This document shows positions 12,711 to 23,885 of a DNA stretch of 64,000 nucleotides, one piece after another. The stretch's first letter is position 1. Every line of letters starts with the position of its first letter. The translations under genes were made by a program, and so were the position numbers. The stretch is taken from contig NC_134108.1 of the NCBI RefSeq assembly GCF_040939455.1, positions 12,243,501 to 12,307,500 of the forward strand, given 5' to 3'. The notes beneath the pieces were generated by a model. That model was given only the letters and a program-made list of their open reading frames with translations, did not search any database and was not told where the DNA came from. The stretch comes from Microcebus murinus. Its lineage: Eukaryota; Chordata; Mammalia; Primates; Cheirogaleidae.

Positions 12711-13039
<329 letters not shown>

Positions 13040-13052
13040 AATGCTGTTTATT
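13040..13052 (+). repeat. Target-site duplication, right copy
   Basis: AATGCTGTTTATT directly after the Alu poly(A) and a single G. It pairs with 12698-12710. Confidence 0.95.
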
Positions 13053-13055
13053 TGT

Positions 13056-13305
13056 TTATTCTGTACAGGCACTATTGTGGGAGCTTACATATGTTCTTTT
13101 AATCTTCACAAGAAACTTGTGAGATGGGTATTATCATTATTTTCTTTATTGTTCTCATTTTTCCAATGAAGAAATAGAGGCACAAAGGATAAATTATCTG
13201 CCTAGGGACTCACAGTTAGTAAGTGATGGAATCAAGGGTCTAACCGTGGCATCTGGCACCAGAGTCCCTGCTTCCCCCCACTTTCCCACACTGCCTTTAA
13301 GGAAA
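13056..13305 (-). mobile_element. MIR SINE, nearly full length
   Basis: Reversed MIR blocks follow in order: 'acaggcactattgtgggagct' (3' region), 'tttaatcttcacaagaaactt', 'gagatgggtattatcattatt', 'gaagaaatagaggcacaaagg', 'ctcacagttagtaagtgatgg', and 'ccagagtccctgctt' (tRNA-like 5' region). About 250 bases, so close to complete. The Alu inserted beside its end. Confidence 0.88.
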
Positions 13306-13870
13306 CCCAAGCAAGCCAAATGCCACAGAAGTAGAGATTGCTGGCAAAGAGTTACTTCCTGAAGAAAGCATCAGGCTAGAGAATGGTAAAGAAAATTCTT
13401 CCAGGCTTTTAATGAGATTTCATCAATGTTATTTCACCAGTTCCAAAGAGGAGAAACAGAACAACTTCCAATTTCTTTTATGAAGCAAACATAACCTCAA
13501 TATTAGCGCTCTCAAAATATAGCACTTAAAATATCAATAAACTAAGCTTGCATAAGGATACTGATAGAAACAGTCTAAGTAAACAGAATTCCAAGCAAAC
13601 AGAATTGATCAACACATTAACAGCATAATAAACTTCATTTTATTATAGTTAGGTTTAGCACTAGGAAACCGAGTAATAAAATTCATCAGCTAATACATTG
13701 AAACATAATAATTTTACATATACATAGATGCTGCAAATAAAATAAATAAAAGCTAATATCTGTGATTGGGAAGCATTCTAGTTAAATAGTAATAATGCCT
13801 TGGAACAAGAAATTGACTTGTGCACACTTCTACTCTATATACAAGATTATTACAGTGGAACTCAAGGCAA
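13306..13870. other. No recognised feature
   Basis: AT-rich sequence of about 560 bases between a MIR and an L1 3' end. No repeat family or gene is recognised. Confidence 0.5.
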
Positions 13871-14790
13871 TGTGTTCCTCATAACGATTGATAAAGAAGC
13901 TAGAGAAAGGAAGTTAAATATTGAGAAATAAAAAGAATAAACACAATGTGATTCTGCTATACACTCATGAGAATGGCTATAATTAAAAAGACCAACAATA
14001 CAAAATCTTGGCAAGAACGTGGAGCAATTAGAGCTTTCATGTATTGCTCTTTGGAGTACAAATTGGGACAACCACTTTGGAAACAGCTTTTGTAATGTTA
14101 TAAAAAATATGTATGTATTTGTATATAATACCAAATATATACATACTTCTTGACCTAGAAATTTATATATGCTTATAAATATATGTATTATTATTTAAAT
14201 ATATTCAAGAAAAAAGGAATGCATGTGACCACCTGAAGACATATGTGCAAAATATGTCTGTAAAATTCTTTGTACAATATGTAACAGCTTATTATAATAG
14301 CCCCAAACTGGAAACAACCCAAATGCCAACCAACAGTAGAATGCATAGAGACATTGCAGTACCTTTATTGAATGCAGAACTGCACAGCTACAAAACAGAA
14401 CTCCCGCTACCTACAACACGGGTGAATCTCACTGTAATACAGTGAGCGAATAAAATAAGACACAAAAAAGTACATAATGTATGATTTTATTTATATGAGG
14501 GTGAAGGGAAAAAAATTAATGTCTGGTTGTAGAATATTTGCTGTATAGGATGGGGAAGGAATGGGTTTTGGCTGGGAAAGATATAAGAGAATTGTCTGGA
14601 GTGCTAGAAATCTTCTATATCTTGTTTTGTGTGGTCTTTACAAGGATTTACGCATATAAACATTCATTAAACCATACCCTCAAAATTTGTGTCCTATGCA
14701 TGTTAGACCTAAATAAAACATTAATAAATAAAATTTGCATAATGTAAAAAACATAAAGGCATAATTTGAAGGTTTTGAATTTAACACAAA
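13871..14790 (+). mobile_element. L1M (L1MC/ME-like) 3' end
   Basis: ORF2 C-terminal and 3' UTR blocks appear in order: 'gagaatggctataattaaaaa', 'gaccaacaatacaaaatcttg', 'ttgggacaaccactttggaaa', 'ctggaaacaacccaaatgcca', 'ggtgaatctcactgtaataca', 'gtacataatgtatgattttat', then 'tagaaatcttctatatcttgt' and 'attaaaccataccctcaaaa'. The last blocks are the characteristic L1MC/ME 3' UTR. Decayed, no open frame. Confidence 0.85.
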
Positions 14791-15640
14791 TAAACATTTC
14801 TATTTTATAAAGAGCGTCATAGACAAAACCAATCAGTAAGTCATAGACATGGAGGTGATTCTGAGACAATACACAACTAAAAATAATTAAAACTTGAATA
14901 TATAAGAAATTTCTTCAATTTAGAAAAAAATAAGACAAGAGCACCAATAGTTAGCCAAAAGAAGGATAGCTTAGCAATTCACAGGAAGGAACATGTATAC
15001 CTAAAAGATAGTAAAGATTGTTCACTCTCATTAGTGAGGAATATTTTCAAATTAAGAAAAGCAAAAGGAATTGAAATGATAATTTTTAGCATCAAAATTA
15101 ACTGGCAGAGCCAAATTGTAGTGCATTTGTGTATGTGTACATATCGTGACTCATCAACTCTGTTCCTTGAGATATACCCCTGAGACAAGTCATTCTACAT
15201 ATGCATAAAGAGATTGCCCAGTATTGTTAGTAAAATCAAAGAGTGGGAGACAATCTAAATGTCTGTCAAGGGACCTGATGATAAAATGTGGTATTGCAAA
15301 CAATGGAATACTATGCATCAGTGAAAAGGAAACTACTATATCTACAAGGGAGAGCATGGAGGACTCACATATTTTAAAGAAAAATTGTGAAGAAACACAA
15401 AAAAATAAAAATCCCAAAGCCATCATGTACATTATATTCAAGTAGTTTATAGGTGACATGATGGGTTGGGGTGAAGATGACATCATATTAGAGATGATAC
15501 AAAGGGATAAAAGGGAAGAAAATAAAAGCAGGCAAAATAAATTTAAAATGAATACAGGAATCAAGCATTATAGTGTGCCACAAACTGTGGCTCACTGTAC
15601 TAATTCTATGCATTTGAATTCTAAAAGAATAAAGTAACTT
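14791..15640 (+). mobile_element. Second old L1M 3' fragment
   Basis: A second, more decayed L1 3' region lies directly downstream in the same orientation. It has 'cattctacatatgcataaaga', 'agacaatctaaatgtctgtca' and 'caatggaatactatgcatcag' (15302-15322, the conserved 'atggaatactatgcagc' block). The order of blocks repeats the preceding copy, so this is a separate insertion, not a continuation. Confidence 0.65.
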
Positions 15641-16960
15641 CCCAGAGAACATAAGAAAACAGCTTAAAACTATTTCTTATTTCCTTTAAATTGCAGTTTC
15701 TAAAGCTAAATCATATAAAAAGTTAACAAATTGGAGAAAGCAATAACTATGTCGTAACATGATTTGTTGGTGGATCTTGTTGAAGCTCAATCTATGTTTG
15801 CCTTATTTAATATTTTATTAGTTTTTGAGTATTTGAACTTAAAATATCATTAAATATGCTTTAATTTGAAGGAATGACATGTTGATTATCTGATTTCTAA
15901 AGATCTAGATGTCAGAAAAGTTGATCAGATTTATTTTTATCAGTCTAAATCTGTGAGTATAGCTCCTGCATGATATTAATAATTATGTAGCTTATGGAAA
16001 TCTATATTAATACTCTTTTATCTACAGTTTTATGTAATAATATTAGTCAAATCTTGTATAAGACATAATAAACTGAGAGTATGCTGGTATAATAATCCTC
16101 AGAATGGCATTACTTTAAGTGAGTTGTGATTTCCTTAGTATAGGTATGACTCTTTTTTTTTATTGTTACCAGAGAATTACTGAAGCTCTAATTTAATGAA
16201 TGATCAATTTTGGCAACTAAAATTCTATTTGTGTCATCCTGAAAAAAACCAGTCAACACAAACTTATTGATATTATTAGCACCATGGCAGAATACTGAAA
16301 AATTTAAATACTATGCAAACTGCAAGTATAATCATCACAATTTCACCGTATCATTCTAATATACTAAACCTGTAGGCAAACTAGTTCTCCTCAGTTCATT
16401 TTGTTAAGAGCAAGAGTCATGATGAGTTACAAAAGGCCATTAATTTCTTTTAGTACAAACCTGAAGATGTTTATAATATGTAGATCAACAGCTTGTATGT
16501 ATGGTATAAACCCAAACTGGTATAAGTATGGTATAAGCCCAAATCGGAGTGTCCTGCAAACATTAAAAGCAGGAAAGTAGAAGTATGTTATTAATAAGGG
16601 GGAAACTTCCAGGCATAGTGGACGTTACCAGTTCTTACCAATATTGGGTTCTCCTTTCCTTCTTTGGCATCTGGGAGACTGCATGTCTCATTACTCTCAC
16701 TGTTAGGCATGAATAACTGTCCATTTCTGGACAATTTTGTGTGACAAGATATGACATGTTTCAACTTCTGGTGTGAGATTTTCTATGTTTTTCTCTGCCA
16801 TGGCAACTAACAGTATTCCAGTTGGTGAAGCGTCAGTCATTCTGGACCCTGAGTGACTAGGTGAGCAAAATATGTGCCCCCAAACCCGATGACCTGCAGC
16901 ACCACTAATTTATATGTGAATCCACTGATAGTTTGAGATTACTTGTGCCCTCAGAATAAG
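15641..16960. other. 1.3 kb without a recognised feature
   Basis: Mostly unique-looking AT-rich sequence. The only structure noted is a short tandem duplication at 16499-16547, listed separately. Confidence 0.5.
16499..16547 (+). repeat. Short tandem duplication, 27-base period
   Basis: GTATGGTATAAACCCAAACTGG at 16499-16520 recurs as GTATGGTATAAGCCCAAATCGG at 16526-16547. A local replication-slippage product. Confidence 0.8.
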
Positions 16961-17440
16961 CCTAGCATATACTGAAAAGCTCATCAAAATATTTCATTAA
17001 AAAGATTGAAAAATAGAGTGGGGCTTATATCTAGACTGTTTTAATTATTAAAAGATAAACAAGATAGATGATCCAGTGAAATTATTGGCAAGTATCTTGA
17101 ACACAAAAGATACACAAATGCTCAATAAATATAAAAAAAAGGTGCGTAACCTTGGTCAAATTAAAACATAACCGAAGACCACCACACATATATCAGAATG
17201 ACTAAATGAAACAAACTGACAATACTAAGTATTAGCAAGGTTATGAAGCAATGGCAGCTCTGGCAGAAATGTAAATTGGAGCAACCACTTGGCCAAGCTA
17301 TTTAGCATTATTTACTAAATCTGAATGTACTTGGTGCCTATGGCTCAGCTTTTCCATTGCTGAGTATAAATCACATATCAGGGTGAAAGATCCAATACCT
17401 GAAAACAAATGTAGATAATTAGATAGTGATGTATTCATAT

Positions 17441-17474
17441 AGTGGTATACTATTCATAGTGGTATACTATTCAT
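17441..17474 (+). repeat. Perfect 17-base tandem duplication
   Basis: AGTGGTATACTATTCAT occurs twice back to back inside the old L1 3' end. Confidence 0.95.
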
Positions 17475-17722
17475 CAATAAAGGCAAGTGGAGTCTAGCAA
17501 GACATAATCACATGGAAAAATATTGTAAACATAATATTGGCTTAAAAAGCCATAACCCAAAGAAGACATGTTGTATTTTTTCTTTTCATAAATTTCAAAA
17601 CTTACGAACATAGCTATTCTGTTGGAAGTCAGTATAATGCTACCATTGATGAGGAGAGAGACTAGTGACTGTGAAGTCGTTTGAGAGGCCTTCTGGGTGT
17701 TTTAATAGTAATCTCTTCTCTC

Positions 17723-17861
17723 TTTTTTTAAAAAAAATTTTTGTAGAAACAGGGTCTCATTAAGTTTCCTAGGCTGGTCTCAAACTGCTGACCTCAAATG
17801 ATTCTCCTGCCTTGGCTTCCCAAAGTGTTAGGACTACAGGTGTGAGCCGCAGTGCCCAGCC
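17723..17861 (-). mobile_element. Monomeric Alu (FLAM/FRAM-type fossil)
   Basis: Minus-strand 7SL-derived monomer. A T-run at 17723-17729 (its A-tail) is followed by 'gtagaaacagggtctcat', 'ggctggtctcaaactgctgac', 'cttggcttcccaaagtgttag', 'gactacaggtgtgagccgc' and 'cagtgcccagcc'. At about 140 bases it is a single arm without a second monomer, so a fossil or left-arm Alu, not a dimer. No clean target-site duplication could be read. Confidence 0.88.
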
Positions 17862-17985
17862 TACTCTGTCCTGTTGAGTGGTGATTACCAGGGTGTTCAT
17901 GCTATGATAATTCACTGGGACGAATATTCATTCTGTATACATTGTTTGCGTGTTTGTTATACTTAAGTAGAAAGAGTTAAAAGGA

Positions 17986-19615
17986 AAATTATTAAAGCAA
18001 AATCTCTTACTAATAAATATGTGGGTAAGCAAAGGAAATAAGGAGTATACATTTCAAGCAAATTATATTTTATGGTCAAATTATATGTGGTTTATATTCT
18101 TCATATTTTAAATTTTGTATATTTTATATTTTTATAATTTGAAAGAAATTAAAACTATTAAAAATGAAAACAAATACCTCAACTTATGGCAGGCTAAAAT
18201 ATTTCCTTCATAATTTTCTCAAACTCTTATACCTTCTTTCACTAATTCTTTTTCAGAGGTGTTAAATTTAAGGTACTACTGTAAAAATGTATCTCTGCAT
18301 TTCTGTATTATTTAATTACTACTGTTTTAATAATATTTTTTAAAAATTTTACTGTATAATCAGTAAATTATTTCAGTTTTATTTTAAAAAATCAGTAAGC
18401 TTGGCTGGGAACTTAACCACCATTTTTATTAGTTTCTATTAGAAAATACATTCTGGGTTTAGTTTCTGAGTAACACAAACAAACTTTTAGAACAAAAAAT
18501 CTCTTTGTTAAGTTCAAATCTTTGCTTTTGAGAACGTGTTTATGTGAATATCTCCCATAGTTTGTGCCACAGGAAAGCAAATCTGTTGAGTATATAAAAT
18601 GCATATTGTATATATTTTTCCTTCCTGTCACTTTGTTGGGTCTGGTGATTTTTATTGATTTAGGACATATTTTGTCATAAGAAATGTTATAACTAAAGTA
18701 ATATTTTTGAAAATATGTTTAGTGGGGATCATTCCAGAAGATGTTATACACACACGCACACACACATACCTCCCGTTTGCAGGTGTATCAGGTAGTGATG
18801 TACACTCTAGCTCCCCTTGCAGATTAACCAATCCTATTTGAATATTTAGGATTGTAAATAGCCTTGCAGGAAATAAATCTCCTTCATTAACCTGAACATA
18901 TTCATCCCACAAATGTATTTGAGACAGTACATTTTCCCCACCCCCTACAGCTCTCACCAGTCCCACCTCATGAAATCCTGGCTTCCCTCCAGGTCATATT
19001 CGGTACAGTTCCACGTTTGCATCAAATGTGACACCCCATATCATCCTCTGCCTAAAATACATCTGAGTAATTCCTTGCCAGAAATCTAAAGAAAAATAGA
19101 AATGATTCGCATTTTTTTCCTCCCCTTCCCTCAAATACCTTTGTTTCATTAAGATTTAATCTTAGTGGTAAACCCAGGATAGGCTCTAGGGCAAATTACT
19201 GAACAGGTTTTGTTTTACCTTGACTGTCCCCACGCCCCAGTGTCCCTTGACCTATATGTCACCACTGTCTCTCACTGTCCAGTCTCCCACCATGACCCCT
19301 GGCTGGGCTGGTCAGCATCCCCCCTTCATAGCCCACACAGCCTTTTTCTGTGGGCTCTATTATCTAAAAGGAGGCTTTCATCCTCTCATTTACCCCATTA
19401 AAACTTCCATTTTCTGGGGATAGCTGTTAGAAGAAAATCATTTTCACAATTTCACATAGTGAGAGATAGCATAGCCTAATGCATTTTTTCCCTTTAGAAT
19501 TTTAGCTTTTTTTTTTTTTTTGTAAATAATGAGACTTCTAAGTATAGAATTAGAGCTGGTAAGATAATCAAGCACATTTCATCAGGAAAGAAATGGGGAG
19601 AGATTTTTCAGAGTC
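17986..19615. other. 1.6 kb without a recognised gene or large repeat
   Basis: AT-rich to 18740. A short (AC)n run with one G interruption is at 18747-18768. 18940-19430 is more GC-rich but unassigned, and the overlapping short frames there (60-67 codons) have no recognisable domains. A T-run lies at about 19508-19521. Confidence 0.5.
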
Positions 19616-19626
19616 CATACATCAGC

Positions 19627-19849
19627 CAGGGGTCCTCAAACTTTTTAAACAGGGGGCCAGTTCACTGTCCTTCAGACCGTTAGAGAGCCATTGGAGAGTG
19701 CACCGCACATTCCACACATGCGCACTGTGGGCCCCGGATAAGTCCGCTGCTAAGCAGGACAGGCAGCCACGGCAAAATCACTCCGGGAGCTGGATAAATG
19801 TCTTAGGCTGGCCTCAGGTGGCCCGCGGGCCGTAGTTTGAGGTTGCTTG
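19627..19849. mobile_element. hAT-type non-autonomous DNA transposon (MITE), about 223 bp, with flanking duplication
   Basis: It starts CAGGGGTCCTCAAACTTTTT and ends 'gcccgcgggccgtagtttgag' plus 'gttgcttg', a degenerate inverted copy of the start. The interior keeps CpGs ('catgcgcactg', 'gtccgctgc', 'ctccggga'), unlike its surroundings, which suggests relative youth. Flanks share CATCAG: CATCAGCC at 19620-19627 against CATCAGAC at 19850-19857, consistent with the 8-bp duplications of hAT elements. No coding capacity. I recall this family from lemur DNA but cannot name it with certainty. Confidence 0.85.
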
Positions 19850-19997
19850 CATCAGACTGTATAGGAGTAAAAAACTCCAGTCTTGTTTGAGTTCTATACT
19901 GGATTCACCCTGGTTCCAATGGCATTGGCTTGGACAACAGGACCCAATTCCAGTAGGTATATTTCCACTTACACATTTCCACTTGCACTACTTAGCG

Positions 19998-20290
19998 CAA
20001 GGGTTGGGAACTATGGCTCAAAGCCTGTTTTGGGCCAGTTCATGGGCTAAGACTGGCTTTTGCAAATAGTGTAGAAAAATTTCAAAGGGCGAATAATATG
20101 ACATATGAAAATTACTTAACATTTAAATTTCAGTGTCCAGAAGTAAAGTTTTATTGGAACACAGCCACTGTCATTTGTTTATGTGTTGTCTATGGCTATA
20201 TTTCCATCACAACAGCAAAGTCTGGTAGTTGTAACAGAGCCTTGAAGCCAGAAAAACACCCAAATGTTGATGTACGACCACCGCACCACT
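19998..20290. mobile_element. hAT-Charlie-type DNA transposon remnant (MER33-like, name uncertain)
   Basis: One end reads 'caagggttgggaactatggct', with 'gggccagttcatgggctaaga' following. The interior has the diagnostic 'aagttttattggaacacagcc' at about 20148, then 'tgtgttgtctatggctat'. These match the common mammalian element beginning 'caggggtcggcaaactatggc'. The opposite terminal repeat is missing or unrecognisable. More decayed than the neighbouring hAT element at 19627. Confidence 0.75.
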
Positions 20291-20379
20291 TTGTGCTGTA
20301 GAATAACACTGTGTACTGCCTATATTCACCCTAACTCTAATGTGTAGGTCCTTTAGGGAACAGTTTTTTTTTTTTAATT

Positions 20380-20975
20380 GCTTTTCAAGGTCTTAGATTT
20401 TTTTATTTTTTAAATTGCCAAAGTAACACTTCCTTTTCATGACAAGTCAAAGAGTTAAAAGATATTTTTAGAAAAATTAAAACCTTTCTTCACAAACCTG
20501 TCAAACCTCTCTACCATAAGTAAGCCATATGAACAATTTGATTTATATATTGCACCAGTTTTTCTATGCTTGATCCAATAGAAACCAGCGTGTACAGTAT
20601 AGCATATGGAATATTGTGTGTGTGCGCGTGTGTGTGTTTTAAGAACTATACATTAGTTATAAATGTATACTAAACATTAGTTACTATACATTAGAACTAT
20701 ACATTAGTTATAAATCTGTAACCCTAAAGGGAAGCCTCTATTAGATTTTTGAAAATCTATTGTTTTAGTTGTTCTTAATTGCTTAGGATGTACCATGATT
20801 TATGTAACCATTTACTTTTGGATATACTTGCCTTTTTTCTTTCTGCCTCTAATCCAGCTGTGATAAACATATTATATACAAATCCTTAAATAACGAGGAT
20901 TTTATTTCCATAGGATAGAGTCCCCAGAGTGGAATTGTTGTGTTAAAAGATTTGTGTGATGTTTTGTTTTGTTTA
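20380..20975 (-). mobile_element. L1M fragment (minus strand), 3' region of ORF2 and upstream UTR-like sequence
   Basis: Antisense L1M blocks: 'ggatgtaccatgatttatgta' with 'accatttacttttgg' near 20788, 'ctgtgataaacatatta' near 20858, then 'ccataggatagagtccccaga' and 'gtggaattgttgtgttaaaag' near 20908. Decayed. A local 51-base tandem duplication and a GT-rich run (20617-20637) lie inside. Confidence 0.6.
20642..20715 (+). repeat. Local duplication, 51-base offset
   Basis: A 23-base word beginning AGAACTATACATTAG and ending TTATAAAT occurs at 20642-20664 and again, identical, at 20693-20715. The intervening sequence also repeats 'acattagtta'. Confidence 0.9.
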
Positions 20976-21164
20976 CAAAAGATAAAAGCTTGTTTTCTTT
21001 TTATTAATATAAAGAAATGCAAAGAACATACTCTTTCAATAAAAGAAATTTAAATGCATTTTATGACATCTTGATGTTTTAAAGAAAAAGTCAGTATTAT
21101 AGAAATGTCAAATCTCTCTATTTATATTAATTTATGTATTATATATACTGTATTTAAGTCAAGT

Positions 21165-21712
21165 AGAACAATAAAAGTAGAACTACCATTTGATCCAGCA
21201 ATCCCATTACTGGGCATCTACCCAAAAGAAAAAAAAGACATTCTATAATAAAGACATCTGCACTGGAATGTTTATAGCAGCACAATTCACACTTGCAAAG
21301 ATGTGGAAACAACCCAAGTGCCCATCAATACATGAGTGGATTAATAAAATGTGGTATATGTATACTATGGAGTTCTACTCAGCCACAAAAAACAATGGTG
21401 ATCTAGCACCTCTTGTATTATCCTGGATGGAGCTGTAGCCCATTCTACTAAGTGAAGTATCCCAATAATGGAAAAATATGCACCATATCTACTCACCATT
21501 AAATAGGTATTAATTGATCAACACTTATGTGCACATATGGTATAACATTCACTGGGCGTTGGGCAGGTGGGAGGGGGATGGGGATGGGTAAATTCACACC
21601 TAATGGGAATGGTATGCACTGTCTGGGGGATGGGCACACTTGTAGATCTGACTCAGGTGGTGCAAAGGCAATATATGTAACCTAAACATTTGTACCTCTG
21701 TAATATGCTGAA
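21165..21712 (+). mobile_element. 5'-truncated LINE-1, strepsirrhine-type 3' end
   Basis: The ORF2 C-terminus is readable for 82 codons from about 21190 (TYFDPAI-like start, then GMFIAAQFTLAKMWKQPKCP, WINKMWYMYTMEFYSATKN). The 3' UTR contains 'gggatgggcacacttgtaga' and 'ggcaatatatgtaacctaaac', then 'atttgtacctctgtaatatgc'. That last stretch is the tail I associate with lemur/galago L1, not anthropoid L1PA. The A-tail has turned into the purine microsatellite that follows. Frame decay is slight, so this is one of the younger L1s here. Confidence 0.9.
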
Positions 21713-21936
21713 AAGAAAGGAAGGAAAGAAGGAAAGAAAGATAGAAAGAAAGAAAGAAAGAAAGAAAAAGAAAAGAAAGGGAGGAAAGAAGGAAGGAAGG
21801 AAGGAAGGAAGGAAGGAAGGAAGGAAGGAAGGAAGGAAGGAAGGAAGGAAGGAAGGAGAGAAGAGAAGAGAAGAGAAGAGAAGAGAAGAGAAGAGAAGAG
21901 AAGAGAAGAGAAGAAAAGAAAGAAAAGAAAAGAAAG
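21710..21936 (+). repeat. Compound purine microsatellite: (GAAA)n, (GGAA)n, (GAAGA)n
   Basis: A nearly pure purine strand, broken only by one T at 21742, with 194 uninterrupted purines at 21743-21936. Subarrays run in order: GAAA-type to about 21790, GGAA-type to about 21855, AGAAG pentamers to about 21912, then mixed GAAAA. It begins exactly where the L1 poly(A) should be. It opens a spurious Lys/Glu/Arg-rich frame. Confidence 0.97.
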
Positions 21937-22029
21937 ATCCTTAGACTTTTTTCATTTTCTTGATTGTATGTTATCCCTCATACAATACTCTTAGGTTATA
22001 TGTTCCCTTTGTACTTTGTTATTCCAGCT

Positions 22030-22244
22030 CAGTGGTTCTCAACTGGGGTAGGGGTGGGCGTACATTTTAATCCCACCTCCCACCATGGAGACATCAGGCA
22101 TCTGGAGGCATTTTTAGTTGTCACAACTTGGGTAATGAGGGCCTGGTGCTTCTGGCATCTTGTAAATAGAAGCACTGGGCAGCCACTCATGATAAGCAAT
22201 CATCCTCTGAAAAATATCAATAGTGCTATGGTTGAGAAATCTTC
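22030..22244 (+). mobile_element. MER5A (hAT-Charlie MITE)
   Basis: It starts CAGTGGTTCTCAACTGGGG at 22030. It continues 'catctggaggcatttttagtt' and 'gtcacaacttgggtaatga', and ends 'atagtgctatggttgagaaat', the inverted terminal repeat. At about 215 bases it is close to full length for MER5A (about 190), with a few indels. Flanking 8-mers do not match convincingly. Confidence 0.9.
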
Positions 22245-23095
22245 ATCTAATTTTTTTATAGAATTGAATGTATTTGGGCAGAAACATAAAGCCAGCTTGA
22301 TTTTTATTTTTGTACGTTACTTGATTTTTTTGCACAGATACCCAGAGATCATTTTTTAGCCATGAAATTAATTATGTTGCATAGTTACTATTTCAGTATT
22401 AAATATTCTACCTCAATTTTTATCCAAATTTGTCTTTTTGCTCTCCAGATTAGCTCTACTTTCAAGGAGTGGAATACTGAGGTCTCCACCAAAGGCTTGG
22501 TGCTCAGTGATGTCTTTTCACTTTGGAGAGTAAGAACTACAACCCGTGCCAACACCACGGGATGCCCCATGTCTCCATTCAGTTCACCACCTCCAGGAAC
22601 TGTTATTTGCTTGCCTGGCAGAATCTTGCCTTTTGTATGAGCAGGTTAGCATTTGGCCCAAACTACAAATAGGGGTATTTCATAACCAACTCTTCTGAGA
22701 GGCTGCTACCTCACTAATTCCAGTCACCTCAGCATCCTTGAAACTTAATTTCTGTTTCTTCCACTCCGTAAGACTGAGCCTCCCTTTTTAGACTTTGTTT
22801 CTCTGGGGTCCTGGTTTACCGATTGCCAGCAAGCAAGAAGCCAAGGTGAACACTGAACTCGTTGCATGAGTTTCCTTCTCTCAGGCAGTGCAGCCCTTTC
22901 ATGTGTGTTGTTCAATGCCTGCAAATGGTTGCTTTTTATGAATTTTGTTTCTTGTGAGTACTGGATAAATTTGATATCTGTTACTCCATCGTGGCTGGAA
23001 CGGAAAGGCAGGTTTTGCACTTAAAACTTTGTCTGCCACTTGAAGAATAGAAATGTATTCTCTTGTATTTTGTTAAGATCATGTTATAGTTTTGA
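22245..23095. other. No recognised feature
   Basis: About 850 bases of moderate GC. Open frames on both strands of 60-92 codons at 22362-22640 and 22745-23020 show no known domain, signal peptide or similarity. I regard them as chance. Confidence 0.5.
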
Positions 23096-23190
23096 ATTTT
23101 GTGTTTTTCTTGTTTATTTTTATTTCAATAGACTTCAGAGGTACATGTCTATTTTGTTACATGGATAAATTGTTATGATGCCTAAGTCAG
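23096..23190 (-). mobile_element. Short L1 3' UTR end, minus strand
   Basis: 'tttatttttatttcaatagac' followed by 'agaggtacatgtctattttg' and 'gttacatggataaattgttat' resembles the antisense L1 3' end ('tttcaatagcttttggggtac ... ggttacatgaat'). About 95 bases, heavily 5'-truncated. Confidence 0.5.
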
Positions 23191-23334
23191 GGCTTTTATG
23201 GATTTTATTTTTAATATGATGTGAAAGTAATTTAATTTTAATTCCATTTTTTCATGTATTAAACTCATTTTCCAACACTATTTAATAAGTGATCTCTTTT
23301 CCACTTAATTTGTGGGAAAGCCTGCATAATTAAA

Positions 23335-23515
23335 TTGTTAGGACTACCTAGTTTCAACTTCTGACTCTGCCATTTCTTAGTTCTGTGACCTTGGGCAAAT
23401 TATATCGTTTCTCTCTGTCTCAGTTTCCTAAGCTGTAAAATTCAGATAAAAATACTATGTATATCATGGAAAGTTGTGACTTAATTTATGCAAAGAACTT
23501 AGAATCATATATGGC
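23335..23515 (+). mobile_element. MIR SINE
   Basis: Forward MIR order: 'ctgactctgccatttcttag', 'ttctgtgaccttgggcaaatt', 'ctctgtctcagtttcctaagc', 'tgtaaaattcagataaaaata', 'caaagaacttagaatcatata'. Near full length after the tRNA-like head. Confidence 0.9.
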
Positions 23516-23885
23516 ATAGTATCAGTATTCCATTTAGCTCCATTTTATAATCATTTGTGACACTGTATCTTTTATGTACCCAATTTCCATAAACATATAT
23601 GGGAGTGTTTCTACACTTTCTATTTTGCTCCAATGGTACCATTTGCCTGTCCCTGTCTGGTATCATATTATTTTTATAATTGGTATCGTTTCTGTTGTTA
23701 TTATTTCTGATAAAGACAACTGAATTGAGATTTATAAGGATGAAGGACATATTCTTTGAAATAACACATGAAGAATAGAGACTAGCATGGGGTAAAGGTC
23801 TAGATGATATCAAGTTTTAAAGGAAGTCAATTACCATAGCTTTGTAATATGTCTTAACATCTGTTAATCTGAAAATACTCATTGT
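23516..23885. other. No recognised feature
   Basis: About 370 bases. A 102-codon minus-strand frame (23505-23813) has no recognisable domain and is AT-rich. Probably chance. Confidence 0.5.

Larger units (their letters stand above)
16961..17985 (+). mobile_element. L1M (L1MC/ME-like) 3' end, split by a monomeric Alu
   Basis: L1 3' blocks: 'aagaccaccacacatatatca', 'aatgtaaattggagcaaccac', 'aaggccttctgggtgtttta' (17690 on). After the SINE come 'gtggtgattaccagggtgttc', 'cattctgtatacattgtttgc' and 'tgttatacttaag', the usual end of the L1M 3' UTR. The SINE at 17723-17861 interrupts the 3' UTR. A perfect 17-base tandem duplication (AGTGGTATACTATTCAT) is at 17441-17474. Confidence 0.75.

Noticed and set aside
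21690..21944. Lys/Glu/Arg-rich frame
   Set aside because: Entirely the translation of the purine microsatellite following an L1 tail.
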